Source: JAVJSU01 sp040219275 (GTDB lineage: Bacteria > Chloroflexota > Anaerolineae > Aggregatilineales > Phototrophicaceae). From it: a DNA stretch of 64,000 bases. The translations under genes were made by a program, and so were the position numbers. The DNA is taken from the NCBI GenBank assembly GCA_040219275.1, contig JAVJSU010000103.1, positions 1 through 64,000 on the forward strand, given 5' to 3'. The notes under the pieces are model-generated. The model ran no database searches. It was not told the DNA's origin and worked only from the letters and a program-made list of their open reading frames with translations. Below, one piece after another: positions 36,592 through 45,766 of the stretch. The stretch's first letter is position 1. Each line of letters begins with the position of its first letter.

Positions 36592-37881
36592 ATGGCGAAA
36601 ACATTGCAATATTCTGTACCTAATGAAGAAAATATCGTGCGTGTGGTGTTAGACAACGGCATCACAGTGCTGGTTTACGAAAATTTTAGCGCACAATCTG
36701 TTGTGTTGGCAGGGTCGTTCGACGCGGGTAGCGTCTGGGATATACCGGAGAAAAGTGGGCTGGCGGCGCTGGTCGCTAATTCACTGATTCGCGGCACAGA
36801 AACGCGGGATTTTGATACGCTCCACCGCACGATGGAAGACCTTGCGGCGGATTTGAATTTTGGCGCGAGTAAGCATAATACGAGCTTTAGCGGTAAGGCA
36901 CTCGCAGAAGATTTCGGGATGCTGGCGGATTTACTGGCGGATACCCTGCGCCATCCCGTGTTCCCGGCGGATCATGTGGAACGGTTGCGCGGGGAATGGT
37001 TGACTGGCTTGCGCTACCGTCAGCAAGATTCTGGCTGGCTGGCGAGCAGGGCGTTTCGTCAGATGTTGTATCCGGTTGAGCATCCATATCATCACAGTTC
37101 ACAGGGTACGTTGGACTCTATTCCACAGCTTTCTTTAGATGATATGCGCGCCTTTCACAGCCGCCATTACGGACCGAAGGATATGAAAATTGTGGTCGTG
37201 GGGGCGTTGAAGGCTACTGATGCGGTGCAAATTCTCCGCGAGCATCTTGGAGATTGGATCAACGTAGACCAACCCGAATCTTCTGATTTGCCGGAGTTAA
37301 CGACATTGGGTGAACCAAAACGCGGTAACATTGTTGTACAAGGCAAAAAGCAAACCAATCTCATGCTTGGTGCGGTTGGGCCTTCACGGTATGAGCCGGA
37401 ATTTCGGGCGGCAAGCCTTGCGAATAGCATTTTAGGGCAGTTCGGTATGATGGGGCGGATTGGCGATGTGGTTCGTGAACGGGAAGGTCTGGCATATTAT
37501 GCGGGTAGTCAAATCACAGGCGGGCAAGGACCGGGCGCATGGAGTATTAACGCGGGCGTTGATCCTACCCATGTTGAACGGGCAATTGATCTTTGTTTGG
37601 GCGAAGTGCGCCGGATTACGAGCGAGCCTGTAAGTGATGATGATATAGCGGACAATAAATCCTACTTTATCGGGCGCTTACCATTACAACTAGAAAATAA
37701 CGAAGGTATTGCGGCATCGCTACTGACGATAGAAACCTATCAGCTTGGACTTAATTACCTCTTAAGTTATCGCGATATAATTCAGGCAATCACCAAAGAC
37801 GAGTTGCTACACGCCGCACAGAAGTACTTGAATGCTGATGCGATGGTCATTAGTGTAGCGGGTCCCGGTGAGCATGGATAA
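36592..37881 (+). CDS. M16 family peptidase, noncatalytic partner
   Basis: 429 residues from ATG 36592. It has the M16 fold (VRVVLDNGITVLVYENF; LAALVANSLIRGTETRDF) but no HxxEH at the expected place. The C-terminal half keeps the R/Y substrate-binding region (GRIGDVVREREGLAYYAGS). M16B enzymes work as heterodimers of a zinc subunit and an inactive partner of this kind. Probably translated together with the preceding gene. Confidence 0.92.
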   Translation: MAKTLQYSVPNEENIVRVVLDNGITVLVYENFSAQSVVLAGSFDAGSVWDIPEKSGLAALVANSLIRGTETRDFDTLHRTMEDLAADLNFGASKHNTSFSGKALAEDFGMLADLLADTLRHPVFPADHVERLRGEWLTGLRYRQQDSGWLASRAFRQMLYPVEHPYHHSSQGTLDSIPQLSLDDMRAFHSRHYGPKDMKIVVVGALKATDAVQILREHLGDWINVDQPESSDLPELTTLGEPKRGNIVVQGKKQTNLMLGAVGPSRYEPEFRAASLANSILGQFGMMGRIGDVVREREGLAYYAGSQITGGQGPGAWSINAGVDPTHVERAIDLCLGEVRRITSEPVSDDDIADNKSYFIGRLPLQLENNEGIAASLLTIETYQLGLNYLLSYRDIIQAITKDELLHAAQKYLNADAMVISVAGPGEHG

Positions 37882-37903
37882 ATGTGATAAAGGTCGAACG
37901 TAA

Positions 37904-39121
37904 ATGAAAAAACTTTCTATGATTGTTCTTTGTAGCCTTGCCTTGCTGTTATTAAGTTTGCCGGTGATGGCTCAGGATGATGCCGGTGATGATGGAAATA
38001 TAGGCATCGTGACCACGCGTGCCGCCGCGCCTGATCCAGATCAATTTCGATTGGTACAGGTTGCTACAGGCTTGCAAGTGCCATTGTATGCAACCGGCGC
38101 AGGCGATGATTCCGGACGGTTGTTCGTGTTGGAGCAATCGGGACGTATCTGGGTGTTTCAGGATGATGTTCAGCAAGCAACACCCTTCCTTGATCTCTCC
38201 GGCACGGTGAGTCAGGATGTGTTGAGTGGCTATTCCGAACGCGGTTTACTCGGTCTTGCGTTTCATCCGCAATTCGCTGACAACGGGTACTTTTTCGTCA
38301 ATTACACAGATCGTGCTGGCACGACCCAGGTTGTGCGCTTTACGGTATCTAGTGATGATCCCAACGTCGCTGATTTAACGAGCGCGTTTCCACTTTTCTC
38401 GCTTGAGCAACCGTATGTGAATCATAACGGTGGTCATATGGAATTTGGACCTGACGGCTATTTATATATTTCCGCTGGCGATGGCGGTAGCGCGGATGAT
38501 CCGTTTAATAACGGTCAAAATCCATCCACGTTACTCGGCACTATTTTGCGGATTGATGTCGATAGCACAACTGATGACCTCGCCTACGGTATTCCGGAAG
38601 ACAATCCCTATATAAACGACTCGCGCTTAGCGCCGGAAGTTTGGGCGTATGGATTACGTAATGTGTGGCGTTTCTCGTTTGATCGAGCGACGGGAGATGC
38701 GTACTACGCTGATGTTGGACAAAATGCGTGGGAGGAAGTAAACTTTCAGCCTGCTGATAGTAGCGGTGGAGAGAACTACGGTTGGAATGCTTTCGAAGGA
38801 CTGACGGCATACATCGGCGGTGCACCTTCTGATGTGGTGATGCCGGTTGCAGTTTACAATCATTCGCTGGGATGTTCTATCACCGGTGGTTATGTTTATC
38901 GTGGGCAAGCGATCGCTGACCTTCAAGGTGCCTATCTCTATAGCGATTATTGTCAGGGTAGGTTATGGGCTTTATGGAAAACAGAAGCCGGCGAATGGCA
39001 GGATGCGGAAATCATGGGCTTAGAACGCAACATCAGTTCGTTCGGGCAAGATGACAACGGCGAACTCTATATCATAGACTACCGTAATGGCATTTTGTTC
39101 CGGTTTGAACCCGCCGCATAA
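37904..39121 (+). CDS. Secreted PQQ-dependent sugar dehydrogenase-like protein
   Basis: 405 residues with signal peptide (MKKLSMIVLCSLALLLLSLP, cleavage near VMAQD). The six-bladed propeller of the soluble glucose/sorbosone dehydrogenase family is recognisable from SERGLLGLAFHPQF, HNGGHMEFGPDGYLYIS, DGGSADDPFNNGQ and WAYGLRNVWRFSFD. The family oxidises aldoses using PQQ and calcium outside the cell. I cannot tell from sequence whether PQQ is made here. Confidence 0.9.
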   Translation: MKKLSMIVLCSLALLLLSLPVMAQDDAGDDGNIGIVTTRAAAPDPDQFRLVQVATGLQVPLYATGAGDDSGRLFVLEQSGRIWVFQDDVQQATPFLDLSGTVSQDVLSGYSERGLLGLAFHPQFADNGYFFVNYTDRAGTTQVVRFTVSSDDPNVADLTSAFPLFSLEQPYVNHNGGHMEFGPDGYLYISAGDGGSADDPFNNGQNPSTLLGTILRIDVDSTTDDLAYGIPEDNPYINDSRLAPEVWAYGLRNVWRFSFDRATGDAYYADVGQNAWEEVNFQPADSSGGENYGWNAFEGLTAYIGGAPSDVVMPVAVYNHSLGCSITGGYVYRGQAIADLQGAYLYSDYCQGRLWALWKTEAGEWQDAEIMGLERNISSFGQDDNGELYIIDYRNGILFRFEPAA

Positions 39122-39146
39122 TCGTGTATGATTCGGAATTTAATGA

Positions 39147-39190
39147 ATGAAACACTTCTTTTTCCTAATAGAAGTGTTTCATATTTTGTA
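39147..39190 (+). terminator. Terminator after the sugar dehydrogenase gene
   Basis: A perfect 13-bp stem, ATGAAACACTTCT (39147-39159) with AGAAGTGTTTCAT (39170-39182), and a T-rich tail ATTTTGT. The rest of 39122-39307 holds only AT-rich sequence, including a small TATAAC-aaaaa-GTTATA hairpin at 39237-39253. Confidence 0.8.
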
Positions 39191-39307
39191 TATAGAAACG
39201 TTTTTACACATATTTCGTATTATTCAGATTGCACTATATAACAAAAAGTTATATTATTGTAGCTAATTTAAGAATAGGCTCTTATTCTCAGGGTAAAGGA
39301 ATGTAAG

Positions 39308-40465
39308 ATGAGTCCGGAGCAAAATACTTTAGTCGAAGCACAACAACATTATACTGAACCGGGCTGGCTTAATACCAACTCAGACAATGTCATTGACGCA
39401 CTTTCAAAAGCGTTCAAAAGTAGCTCTTCACCGGGCGAGGCAACGAATACACTTTTATTGGTGTATCCACAAGCGATTAAGGGTGGGGAAGTTAAGCGAT
39501 GGAGCAAGTTGCTTCAAGATGCCCTTACTTTGCAGAATGATTTCGACGCTACACAGGCAAAACGAGACGATGAACTCGCCGCACAATTTGCCCTCTCTGA
39601 ACACAAAAAAGAGATGGACGCGGAATTCAAGATTGCGATGCGGCGCGCACGTAAACGCTTAAAACCAGAAACCATCCTTGAAGCCTACCTCGATGTTTTT
39701 AAATCACAGGTTTATCATCAATCACCGGAAGAATTTAGCCAGGAAATTGCTAAAAGTGCGATTGAACTAGCCCGGCAGGTCAATATTGCTGAATCCTACG
39801 CGCAACTCTATTTAGCACTCGCTTATGCCTATAGTGGTTGGGGTGATTTTGAGCGTACACAAAAGTATGCTCTTTTGGCATACGAATATTTTGCGAGTAA
39901 TAAGCGTTATCTGGAAGCCGGACAATCTGCTTTCTGGTTAGCCTATGCACAACGTTCAATGGGCGTGCACACAGGCAATATGCAGTACTACACCATCGCG
40001 CAGGATTGGCTCGATAAGTCTGGCGCGATGTTCCTCAAGACGAATTATCAACACCAATATGTGACCATCGCCCATGAGAAAAGCGTTCTTTTCATTTTGA
40101 ATCGTCACTATGAACAGGCGAAACAATGGGCAGAAGTGGCGCTCAAAGATGCACAAAACGATTTCTCAATTGCGATTGCTCGTCATACACTGGGAATGGC
40201 ACTTTCTTATCTTGGACAATACGACAAAGCAAGTGAGAATTTTGAGCGTTCTCAAGCCTATTTAGAAGGGTATAGTTACAATTCGCAACTCGCTTCCTTA
40301 ATGCACGCACGGGCATACAATCAGTTCTTACAAAAGAATATTCAGGGCGCGATCAGTTTTGTGGAACGTGGGTTGGCACTTCTTCAAGATTTGCCAGAAA
40401 CACTTCAACATAACAAATTACGTGTGCAGTTGGAGGAGAGTTTACAAAGTTTGCGTAATCAGTAA
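39308..40465 (+). CDS. TPR-repeat protein
   Basis: 385 residues, all helical. Clear tetratricopeptide-like units start near residue 150 (AESYAQLYLALAYAYSGWGDFERT, and YLEAGQSAFWLAYAQRSMG) and again near 285 (ARHTLGMALSYLGQYDKASENFERS). The N-terminal 100 residues are charged and may form a coiled coil. No signal peptide and no enzyme motif. Probably a scaffold; partner unknown. GGTAAAGGAATGTAAG precedes the ATG. A terminator follows. Confidence 0.78.
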   Translation: MSPEQNTLVEAQQHYTEPGWLNTNSDNVIDALSKAFKSSSSPGEATNTLLLVYPQAIKGGEVKRWSKLLQDALTLQNDFDATQAKRDDELAAQFALSEHKKEMDAEFKIAMRRARKRLKPETILEAYLDVFKSQVYHQSPEEFSQEIAKSAIELARQVNIAESYAQLYLALAYAYSGWGDFERTQKYALLAYEYFASNKRYLEAGQSAFWLAYAQRSMGVHTGNMQYYTIAQDWLDKSGAMFLKTNYQHQYVTIAHEKSVLFILNRHYEQAKQWAEVALKDAQNDFSIAIARHTLGMALSYLGQYDKASENFERSQAYLEGYSYNSQLASLMHARAYNQFLQKNIQGAISFVERGLALLQDLPETLQHNKLRVQLEESLQSLRNQ

Positions 40466-40497
40466 CTAAGCTGTTTGATGCTTATCTTAAATACAAG

Positions 40498-40523
40498 AAC
40501 CCGTCTTTTTGACGGGTTTTTGC
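40498..40523 (+). terminator. Rho-independent terminator after the TPR gene
   Basis: AACCCGTC (40498-40505), loop TTTTT, GACGGGTT (40511-40518) and further T. Confidence 0.88.
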
Positions 40524-40829
40524 TTGTATCGAACCATCGCGTTCTTGTTTAGCAAGCGGGCGGTGGGAGAACCGGAGGTGTTGGCTCATTCATGATTTGA
40601 GACCTTTCAGAACTGTGTAAGCGATGTTCTTAGGGTCTCAAATTCAGGGGTATTCGCTCTATAACTTGCGGACAAAATTCGGACAAAATCCGGTCAATGT
40701 TATAATCGTTAGCTAGCAGGCGGGAAAACGTCCATAAATCGGTGGCTAAATGATTTGGAAAGAAGTGTCTTTGGTTTTATAGTTGTTATATGAAATTATG
40801 CACTTGTCTCATCAAACTGAAGGCATTCT
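40524..40829. other. Intergenic region with hairpin and short direct repeat
   Basis: No gene found. A hairpin at 40596-40642 pairs TTTGAGACC with GGTCTCAAA, with an inner GAAC/GTTC pairing. GGACAAAAT is repeated directly at 40670-40678 and 40681-40689. TATAAT at 40701-40706 may be the -10 for the downstream gene. Confidence 0.45.
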
Positions 40830-42179
40830 ATGAAGCGTCTGATCAAATGTGTGGTAATTATAGTTCTATGTTTTGGCTTTGTTGTATCCGCACAGGACGA
40901 TAATCTGCCACCGGATTATCGTGTCAGTACAACGACTGATCCGATTGAAATTACGGATGATGAAGTCATTGTTACTGTGACTATTTTTAATAGTGGTGCT
41001 GATTCGACGGTTCAAACTGTGGCGGAGTTGAGTGATATTCGTGCGGGTAGTGTTCTCGCCACACAGGATATTCCGCCTTTAACAAGCGGGCAGAGTTTGC
41101 CCATTACGCTCCGTTTTAATTGGGCGGGTTTTACGCCGGAGACCAACCTCACGTTATGGGTGACAGTTGATTCGGATAATCTGAATGGCGAGACGAATTC
41201 CACCTTATTTAATAACAATACCACGTTACCGCTTATTACCTTTCCCTCTGCAGAACCGGATAGCACAGAAGGCTTGCAAGAAGTAGACGGAACAGAGTCC
41301 ACGATAATCACAGTTCCCGTGATTGATACACAAATCGACACAGGAGATCGTGATCAGATGGTGGTTGTGCTTGCCATCCTTGCCTTAGTGGTCATCATGA
41401 CGATTATTTTGTTATTGATTGTCCGTGTTTTGACGCGCCGTAGACCCACATTTGGCAATTGGCATCCTCCCTATGCAACGATGCCGCCGATGGATCCGAA
41501 TTCATCTTATGGAAGACGGCAATTATGGCAACAACACGCCCAGAATAACACTGTGCCCTCTACCAGTGTTGATGGCAGTGTTCATGCAAGAAAATTGCTA
41601 TTGGGCATGGATGGCTATTATCTCTCTGGATGGAAGATTTCCGCATTACGGCTGACCCAATATGATATGTATGGACGGGTTGCCCGTAGTGAAGTATTGG
41701 CGACTTCCAGGCAAATTAAAGGATTGAACCGGGTTGCCCGCAAGATCGAAAACCTGACCGAAGAACAGATTACACGACGGGTTCGATGGATTGCGAGACA
41801 ACTTGCGAAGGAGCTAAAGGATAAAATTCGGAAGCGCAGTGCTGTTTTGGCGATTGCGCTTGATGTTCGGCTGGAAGGCGTTCACGGTGAGGTTCGGATC
41901 ATTTTTGAACTCTATCAATACGGGAATCAACGCTTTCAACAAATTGACCAGTGGGAGCCTGAAATGCAGGTGACCAGCCGCACAATTTATGAGGCATATA
42001 CGTATACGTTATATGGTCAAACTGGCGCGGAAACCTACAAGGAATTTCGTGGACGTTTGGTAGATGATATTGTGGGAGCACTGACAGTGATGTTTATGTC
42101 ACAGGTGCCGGGTGGTACAGGCGTGGTAACATCGGCAAATACTCAGCCGGTAGATATTAATGCTGAAACGCCGATGTAA
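40830..42179 (+). CDS. Membrane-anchored protein with CARDB-like extracellular domain
   Basis: 449 residues. Signal peptide (KRLIKCVVIIVLCFGFVVSA), then a CARDB-like beta domain (about 30-150: 'VTIFNSGADSTVQTVAELSD' and following), a spacer, one membrane helix (about 175-200: VVVLAILALVVIMTIILLLI) and a cytoplasmic part of about 245 residues. The last part has a basic helical segment (VRWIARQLAKELKDKIRKRS) and an alpha/beta region I do not recognise. The topology suggests a link between outside and cytoplasm. Function unknown. Confidence 0.72.
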   Translation: MKRLIKCVVIIVLCFGFVVSAQDDNLPPDYRVSTTTDPIEITDDEVIVTVTIFNSGADSTVQTVAELSDIRAGSVLATQDIPPLTSGQSLPITLRFNWAGFTPETNLTLWVTVDSDNLNGETNSTLFNNNTTLPLITFPSAEPDSTEGLQEVDGTESTIITVPVIDTQIDTGDRDQMVVVLAILALVVIMTIILLLIVRVLTRRRPTFGNWHPPYATMPPMDPNSSYGRRQLWQQHAQNNTVPSTSVDGSVHARKLLLGMDGYYLSGWKISALRLTQYDMYGRVARSEVLATSRQIKGLNRVARKIENLTEEQITRRVRWIARQLAKELKDKIRKRSAVLAIALDVRLEGVHGEVRIIFELYQYGNQRFQQIDQWEPEMQVTSRTIYEAYTYTLYGQTGAETYKEFRGRLVDDIVGALTVMFMSQVPGGTGVVTSANTQPVDINAETPM

Positions 42180-42215
42180 TGCGTCGAGTATTCAATCACG
42201 AAGAATAGGCAACAA

Positions 42216-42247
42216 AAAAGAGGTTGGAACGATGCCCAACCTCTTTT
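42216..42247. terminator. Bidirectional terminator
   Basis: AAAAGAGGTTGG (42216-42227) and CCAACCTCTTTT (42236-42247) form a perfect 12-bp stem with A and T runs on both sides, between the convergent genes ending at 42179 and 42264. Confidence 0.92.
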
Positions 42248-42263
42248 GTTTGTCAGGTATAAA

Positions 42264-43916
42264 TTACATACCGAGCAATGCACGTACTGATGCGGGCAGA
42301 AGCACGCCATCAATAACGTGGACAATACCATTATCAGCCATGATGTTGGTTGAGATAACGTTGACTGTGTCATTCAGAACCACGCCATCTTCGGTGACAG
42401 TTACAAAAATTGTATCGTCTTCACCGAGAAGGGTAGCAACGTCCTGACCATCAAGCGCGACTACATCATCTTCCAGAACTTCACCCGGAACGACATGATA
42501 AAGCAGAACACTGGTCAAAAGTTCGCCCTGTGTGAGGACGGCATCAACCGGAAGACCCAACACTTCAAGCAGAGCTTCAAATGCGGCATCGGTCGGTGCG
42601 AAGACGGTTAAAGGACCTTCACCACTCAGCGCATCCAAAACTGAAGGATCAGCCGCCATCACAACTTCTAGCAGAAGTGTGAATTCTGGCTCTTCACCCT
42701 GTGCGCTGGCGACAACGATATCCGCGATGGTATTACCCATCATTTCTTCGCTCATATCATCTTCAGCGGCAACTTCTTCTTCATCCATTTCGGTCATATC
42801 TTCTTCAGAACCCATGTCCATCGCCATATCATCAGCGGATGGGTTCAATGGCAGACCGAGTGCTTCACGAACTTCATTCGGGATCAAAACTTCGTCAACA
42901 ACATGAACGATACCATTGTCTGCTTCGATATCGACAGCGGAGATAACGGCGCTTCCGTTAAGTTCGATACCACCAGCCGGGAAGGATGCGAACACCACAT
43001 CGAAGGTAATTTCATCGCCGGTTGAGCGGCTTTCACGGTTCAAGAAGGTACGGAATGAACCCTGTCCTTCTGCGACCATATCAGCGGAGGTGATGATGCC
43101 CGGAACGACATGGTAACGGATCACAGTAGAAAGTAATTCGGTGTTCGCCAGCAGATCTTCAGCAGACATGCCTAAGCCGGCGAGCAATTCGTCAAATGCG
43201 GCGTTGGTCGGTGCGAAGACGGTGATGTTTAAGCCTTCATTGAGAAGGGGAAGTTCACCACTTGCCTGCACGACTGCCAGCAGGGTGCTGAATGTGCTTG
43301 GGTCTGAAGCGGCAACACCAGCGGCAGAATTACCCAGCTCAGCCTGAATGCGGGCTTGTTCAACTTCACCAGCTAGAGCTTCAATATCGGCGACAATCAC
43401 ACTATTGAAGATCACGTTGTCGATTGCATGGACGACACCGTTTGTGGCGGCAACATCGGCGATAACGACATCGGCGACACCGTTAAGGGTAATGCTACCA
43501 TCGTCGTTTACGGTAATGCCAATGCCTGTACCGGGGTAGAGTGTCGGGACAACCTGACCATCAAGACCGGCGACCTGACCGGAGAAAACGGAACCCTGAA
43601 CAACATGATAGAGCAAAATGTTGGTCAGTAATTCTTGATCTGCGATCACATCATCAAGCGTAATGTCGAAGTTGTTTTGGAGATAGGTATCCAGATTTTG
43701 GAATGCCTGATTGGTGGGTGCAAAGACAGTCAACGGACCCGGACCAGATAGTGCCTGAGCAATTGCAGGGTCCGCGGCTTGTACAGCGGCAACCAGCGTA
43801 GAGAAATTAGAATTGCCGACGGCGACATCAAGGATGGTGCCTTCTTGAGCAAAGGCGGGGATTACCGCGCTGAGCATCATCAGCAAACCGATAAGACAAA
43901 TAGAAACTTTTCGCAC
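42264..43916 (-). CDS. Secreted protein with three fasciclin (FAS1) domains
   Basis: 550 residues from GTG 43916 with GGAGG 7 nt upstream. Signal peptide ends at PAFAQEG. Three FAS1 domains (about 35-165, 185-350, 410-550) each carry the 'TVFAPT..AF' and 'YHV' boxes and end with 'NGIVHVID.V'. Domains 1 and 3 are the most alike. Between domains 2 and 3 lies an acidic, Met-rich linker (about 355-400) with DDMAMDMGSEEDMTEMDEEE. FAS1 proteins mediate cell adhesion or matrix binding outside the cell. Confidence 0.94.
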   Translation of the reverse strand: MRKVSICLIGLLMMLSAVIPAFAQEGTILDVAVGNSNFSTLVAAVQAADPAIAQALSGPGPLTVFAPTNQAFQNLDTYLQNNFDITLDDVIADQELLTNILLYHVVQGSVFSGQVAGLDGQVVPTLYPGTGIGITVNDDGSITLNGVADVVIADVAATNGVVHAIDNVIFNSVIVADIEALAGEVEQARIQAELGNSAAGVAASDPSTFSTLLAVVQASGELPLLNEGLNITVFAPTNAAFDELLAGLGMSAEDLLANTELLSTVIRYHVVPGIITSADMVAEGQGSFRTFLNRESRSTGDEITFDVVFASFPAGGIELNGSAVISAVDIEADNGIVHVVDEVLIPNEVREALGLPLNPSADDMAMDMGSEEDMTEMDEEEVAAEDDMSEEMMGNTIADIVVASAQGEEPEFTLLLEVVMAADPSVLDALSGEGPLTVFAPTDAAFEALLEVLGLPVDAVLTQGELLTSVLLYHVVPGEVLEDDVVALDGQDVATLLGEDDTIFVTVTEDGVVLNDTVNVISTNIMADNGIVHVIDGVLLPASVRALLGM

Positions 43917-43986
43917 TGTACTTCCTCCGTGTGTGTGCTGTAGTCATTAAAGTATGTTTTTTAAGAAAAGTCTTACGACCAGCATG

Positions 43987-44028
43987 ATTATAGTATAAAT
44001 TATCAGAATAAGTTAGTACTTAACTTAT
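43987..44028 (-). promoter_or_regulatory. Promoter with palindrome at the -35 of the fasciclin gene
   Basis: On the minus strand TATAAT (43992-43987) lies about 70 bp before the GTG. Seventeen bp further upstream is TAACTT, inside the palindrome ATAAGTTA-gtact-TAACTTAT (44008-44028). A regulator binding there would cover the -35. Confidence 0.45.
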
Positions 44029-44082
44029 TTTAAGTAATTTATTAGCAACTGTTTATTTTTCGTAATGGGAGTGGTCTGGTTC

Positions 44083-44517
44083 TCAGCGCCCATTTTGATC
44101 TGGATTACCTGAAATGGCGTATATCATGACCCCTATGGCGGATAGCAAGAAATTCAAGACGATACCGAGCGCCTGCAATTGTCCCAGAAACACGGTGCTA
44201 TCACTAATTAGCCCATGAGAGCCAAAGCCTAAGACATCTGCAAGGGCAGTCATCGCCGCAAGTACCAACCCTGTTAGGGCAAAGCGAGTGCCAATTTGCT
44301 GGGCGAGATTAGAGTGGCTGAACGAATAAAATGTGAATTTGACATAGATCAACGCACCCCAAATGAGCAGGGTATAGCCGATGAGCACGGTAAAGATTTG
44401 CACTAGACCAATTCCGGCTGTGGGCGGTAAGCCAGTCACACCAGGGAACAACCCCATAATGGTAATCATCGCGCCCAATGCGCCGACGGCAATACCTAGT
44501 TGTGCAATACGTGTCAC
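44083..44517 (-). CDS. Four-helix membrane protein coupled to an M19 dipeptidase
   Basis: 144 residues, about four membrane helices (near 5-30, 38-58, 82-102, 116-138) with a short basic loop. Its ATG overlaps the stop of the M19 gene by 4 bp. I do not recognise the family. The coupling suggests it acts with the dipeptidase, or just shares its transcript. Confidence 0.7.
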   Translation of the reverse strand: MTRIAQLGIAVGALGAMITIMGLFPGVTGLPPTAGIGLVQIFTVLIGYTLLIWGALIYVKFTFYSFSHSNLAQQIGTRFALTGLVLAAMTALADVLGFGSHGLISDSTVFLGQLQALGIVLNFLLSAIGVMIYAISGNPDQNGR

Positions 44518-45584
44518 TCTGGCAACCCCTCACGTAATTTTCTCAGCATGTTGCCCCCCATTACGGATACAATATCTTCCTCAGCATAGCCAAAACGACT
44601 GAGCGCATCACCGATTTGATAAAGATCGGCAACGGTATCGAGTTCATAGGGTATGGCTTCTGTGCCGAAACCGCCGTCAAAATCTGTGCCAATGCCTACA
44701 TGCAAGGCGCTTCCGGTCACCTGACATACATGGTCAATCGCCGCAACTATACGATCAACCGTTATGCCGTCTTTCTTATCGGTTGGTGTCCATGTTTGAT
44801 CCAGAAAACGATTATACAGCACAATCCCCATCACGCCGTCACGTTCTGCAAGACTACGGATTATTTCGTCCGACAGATGCCGGTCTGTATCAACGAATTT
44901 GCGTGGGTTGCTGTGGCTGGCGATGATCGGTCCTTCATATATATTAAGTGCTTCGAAATACGCTTCTTCTGCCATGTGAGACAGATCAAGGATCATGTTG
45001 AAGTCAGACATGGTTTCCAATAAATCATGCCCGAGGGTTGTTAAATTACCCGGTTGCCCTGTACCACCGCAATAGCGAGAGGCTTGCCACGCCGGTCCGA
45101 CAATCCTTAAACCGAGTTCGTACCATTCTTCAAGCTGGGCAGGTTCGACGATAGGATCGGCATTTTCCATCAATAACACGAGTCCCTGAACACGCGATTT
45201 CAGCGAGGTATCGGCTTCCCACGTTTGCAAAACTGCATCCAGATCGGTTTGTGTTTTAATAAGCGTGATTTTATCGTTTTCGGCAAGTCGTTCATAGTAA
45301 TCAAGCTGGGTGCGGGCTAATTTGTAGGCTTCCTGCGGGGTCGCATACATCACATTATCCCATGGGGCGGATTGGCGAGTTCGTGGGGCGACGAACAACG
45401 TAGAAAAGATCAGTGCGATGCGCCCGACGAGGGCTTCCGGTAAACCACAGGTTGCGATGCCTGCTTTAGGCGGTACGGGCGTTCCATATTCTAGCTGACG
45501 TTTTTTTAAGGCGGATCGAGTGTAATCCCGATTGAAGCAAAGGGCGTTATAAGCAATATCTTGATGTGCGTCAATAATTATCAC
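44514..45584 (-). CDS. Membrane dipeptidase (M19, renal dipeptidase family)
   Basis: 356 residues. The binuclear zinc site is visible: IDAHQD at the N-terminus, Glu in VLLMENAD (about 145), His in LDLSHMAE and in IASHSNPR, and Asp in GIGTDFDGG. M19 enzymes cut dipeptides, including L-D and D-amino-acid-containing ones. No signal peptide, so the bacterial enzyme is cytosolic. It could complete breakdown of peptides brought in by the importer encoded at 18936-22765, but it is 15 kb away. Confidence 0.92.
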   Translation of the reverse strand: MIIIDAHQDIAYNALCFNRDYTRSALKKRQLEYGTPVPPKAGIATCGLPEALVGRIALIFSTLFVAPRTRQSAPWDNVMYATPQEAYKLARTQLDYYERLAENDKITLIKTQTDLDAVLQTWEADTSLKSRVQGLVLLMENADPIVEPAQLEEWYELGLRIVGPAWQASRYCGGTGQPGNLTTLGHDLLETMSDFNMILDLSHMAEEAYFEALNIYEGPIIASHSNPRKFVDTDRHLSDEIIRSLAERDGVMGIVLYNRFLDQTWTPTDKKDGITVDRIVAAIDHVCQVTGSALHVGIGTDFDGGFGTEAIPYELDTVADLYQIGDALSRFGYAEEDIVSVMGGNMLRKLREGLPE

Positions 45585-45766
45585 TGAGTATCCTAAAGAT
45601 TGTGTTATGATTCGGTTGGTATTGTACGCAGGTGTGGCTAAATTGCCAAAGCCATTTTAAGAAGTTAGTGAGACTGGCAATCTAAATTGAGTTGACTGTC
45701 GTTATTAAATTGTAAGAGAAACACGATAATTTATTGTTATCAAGGAGTCAGGCAGAGGACCTAACA

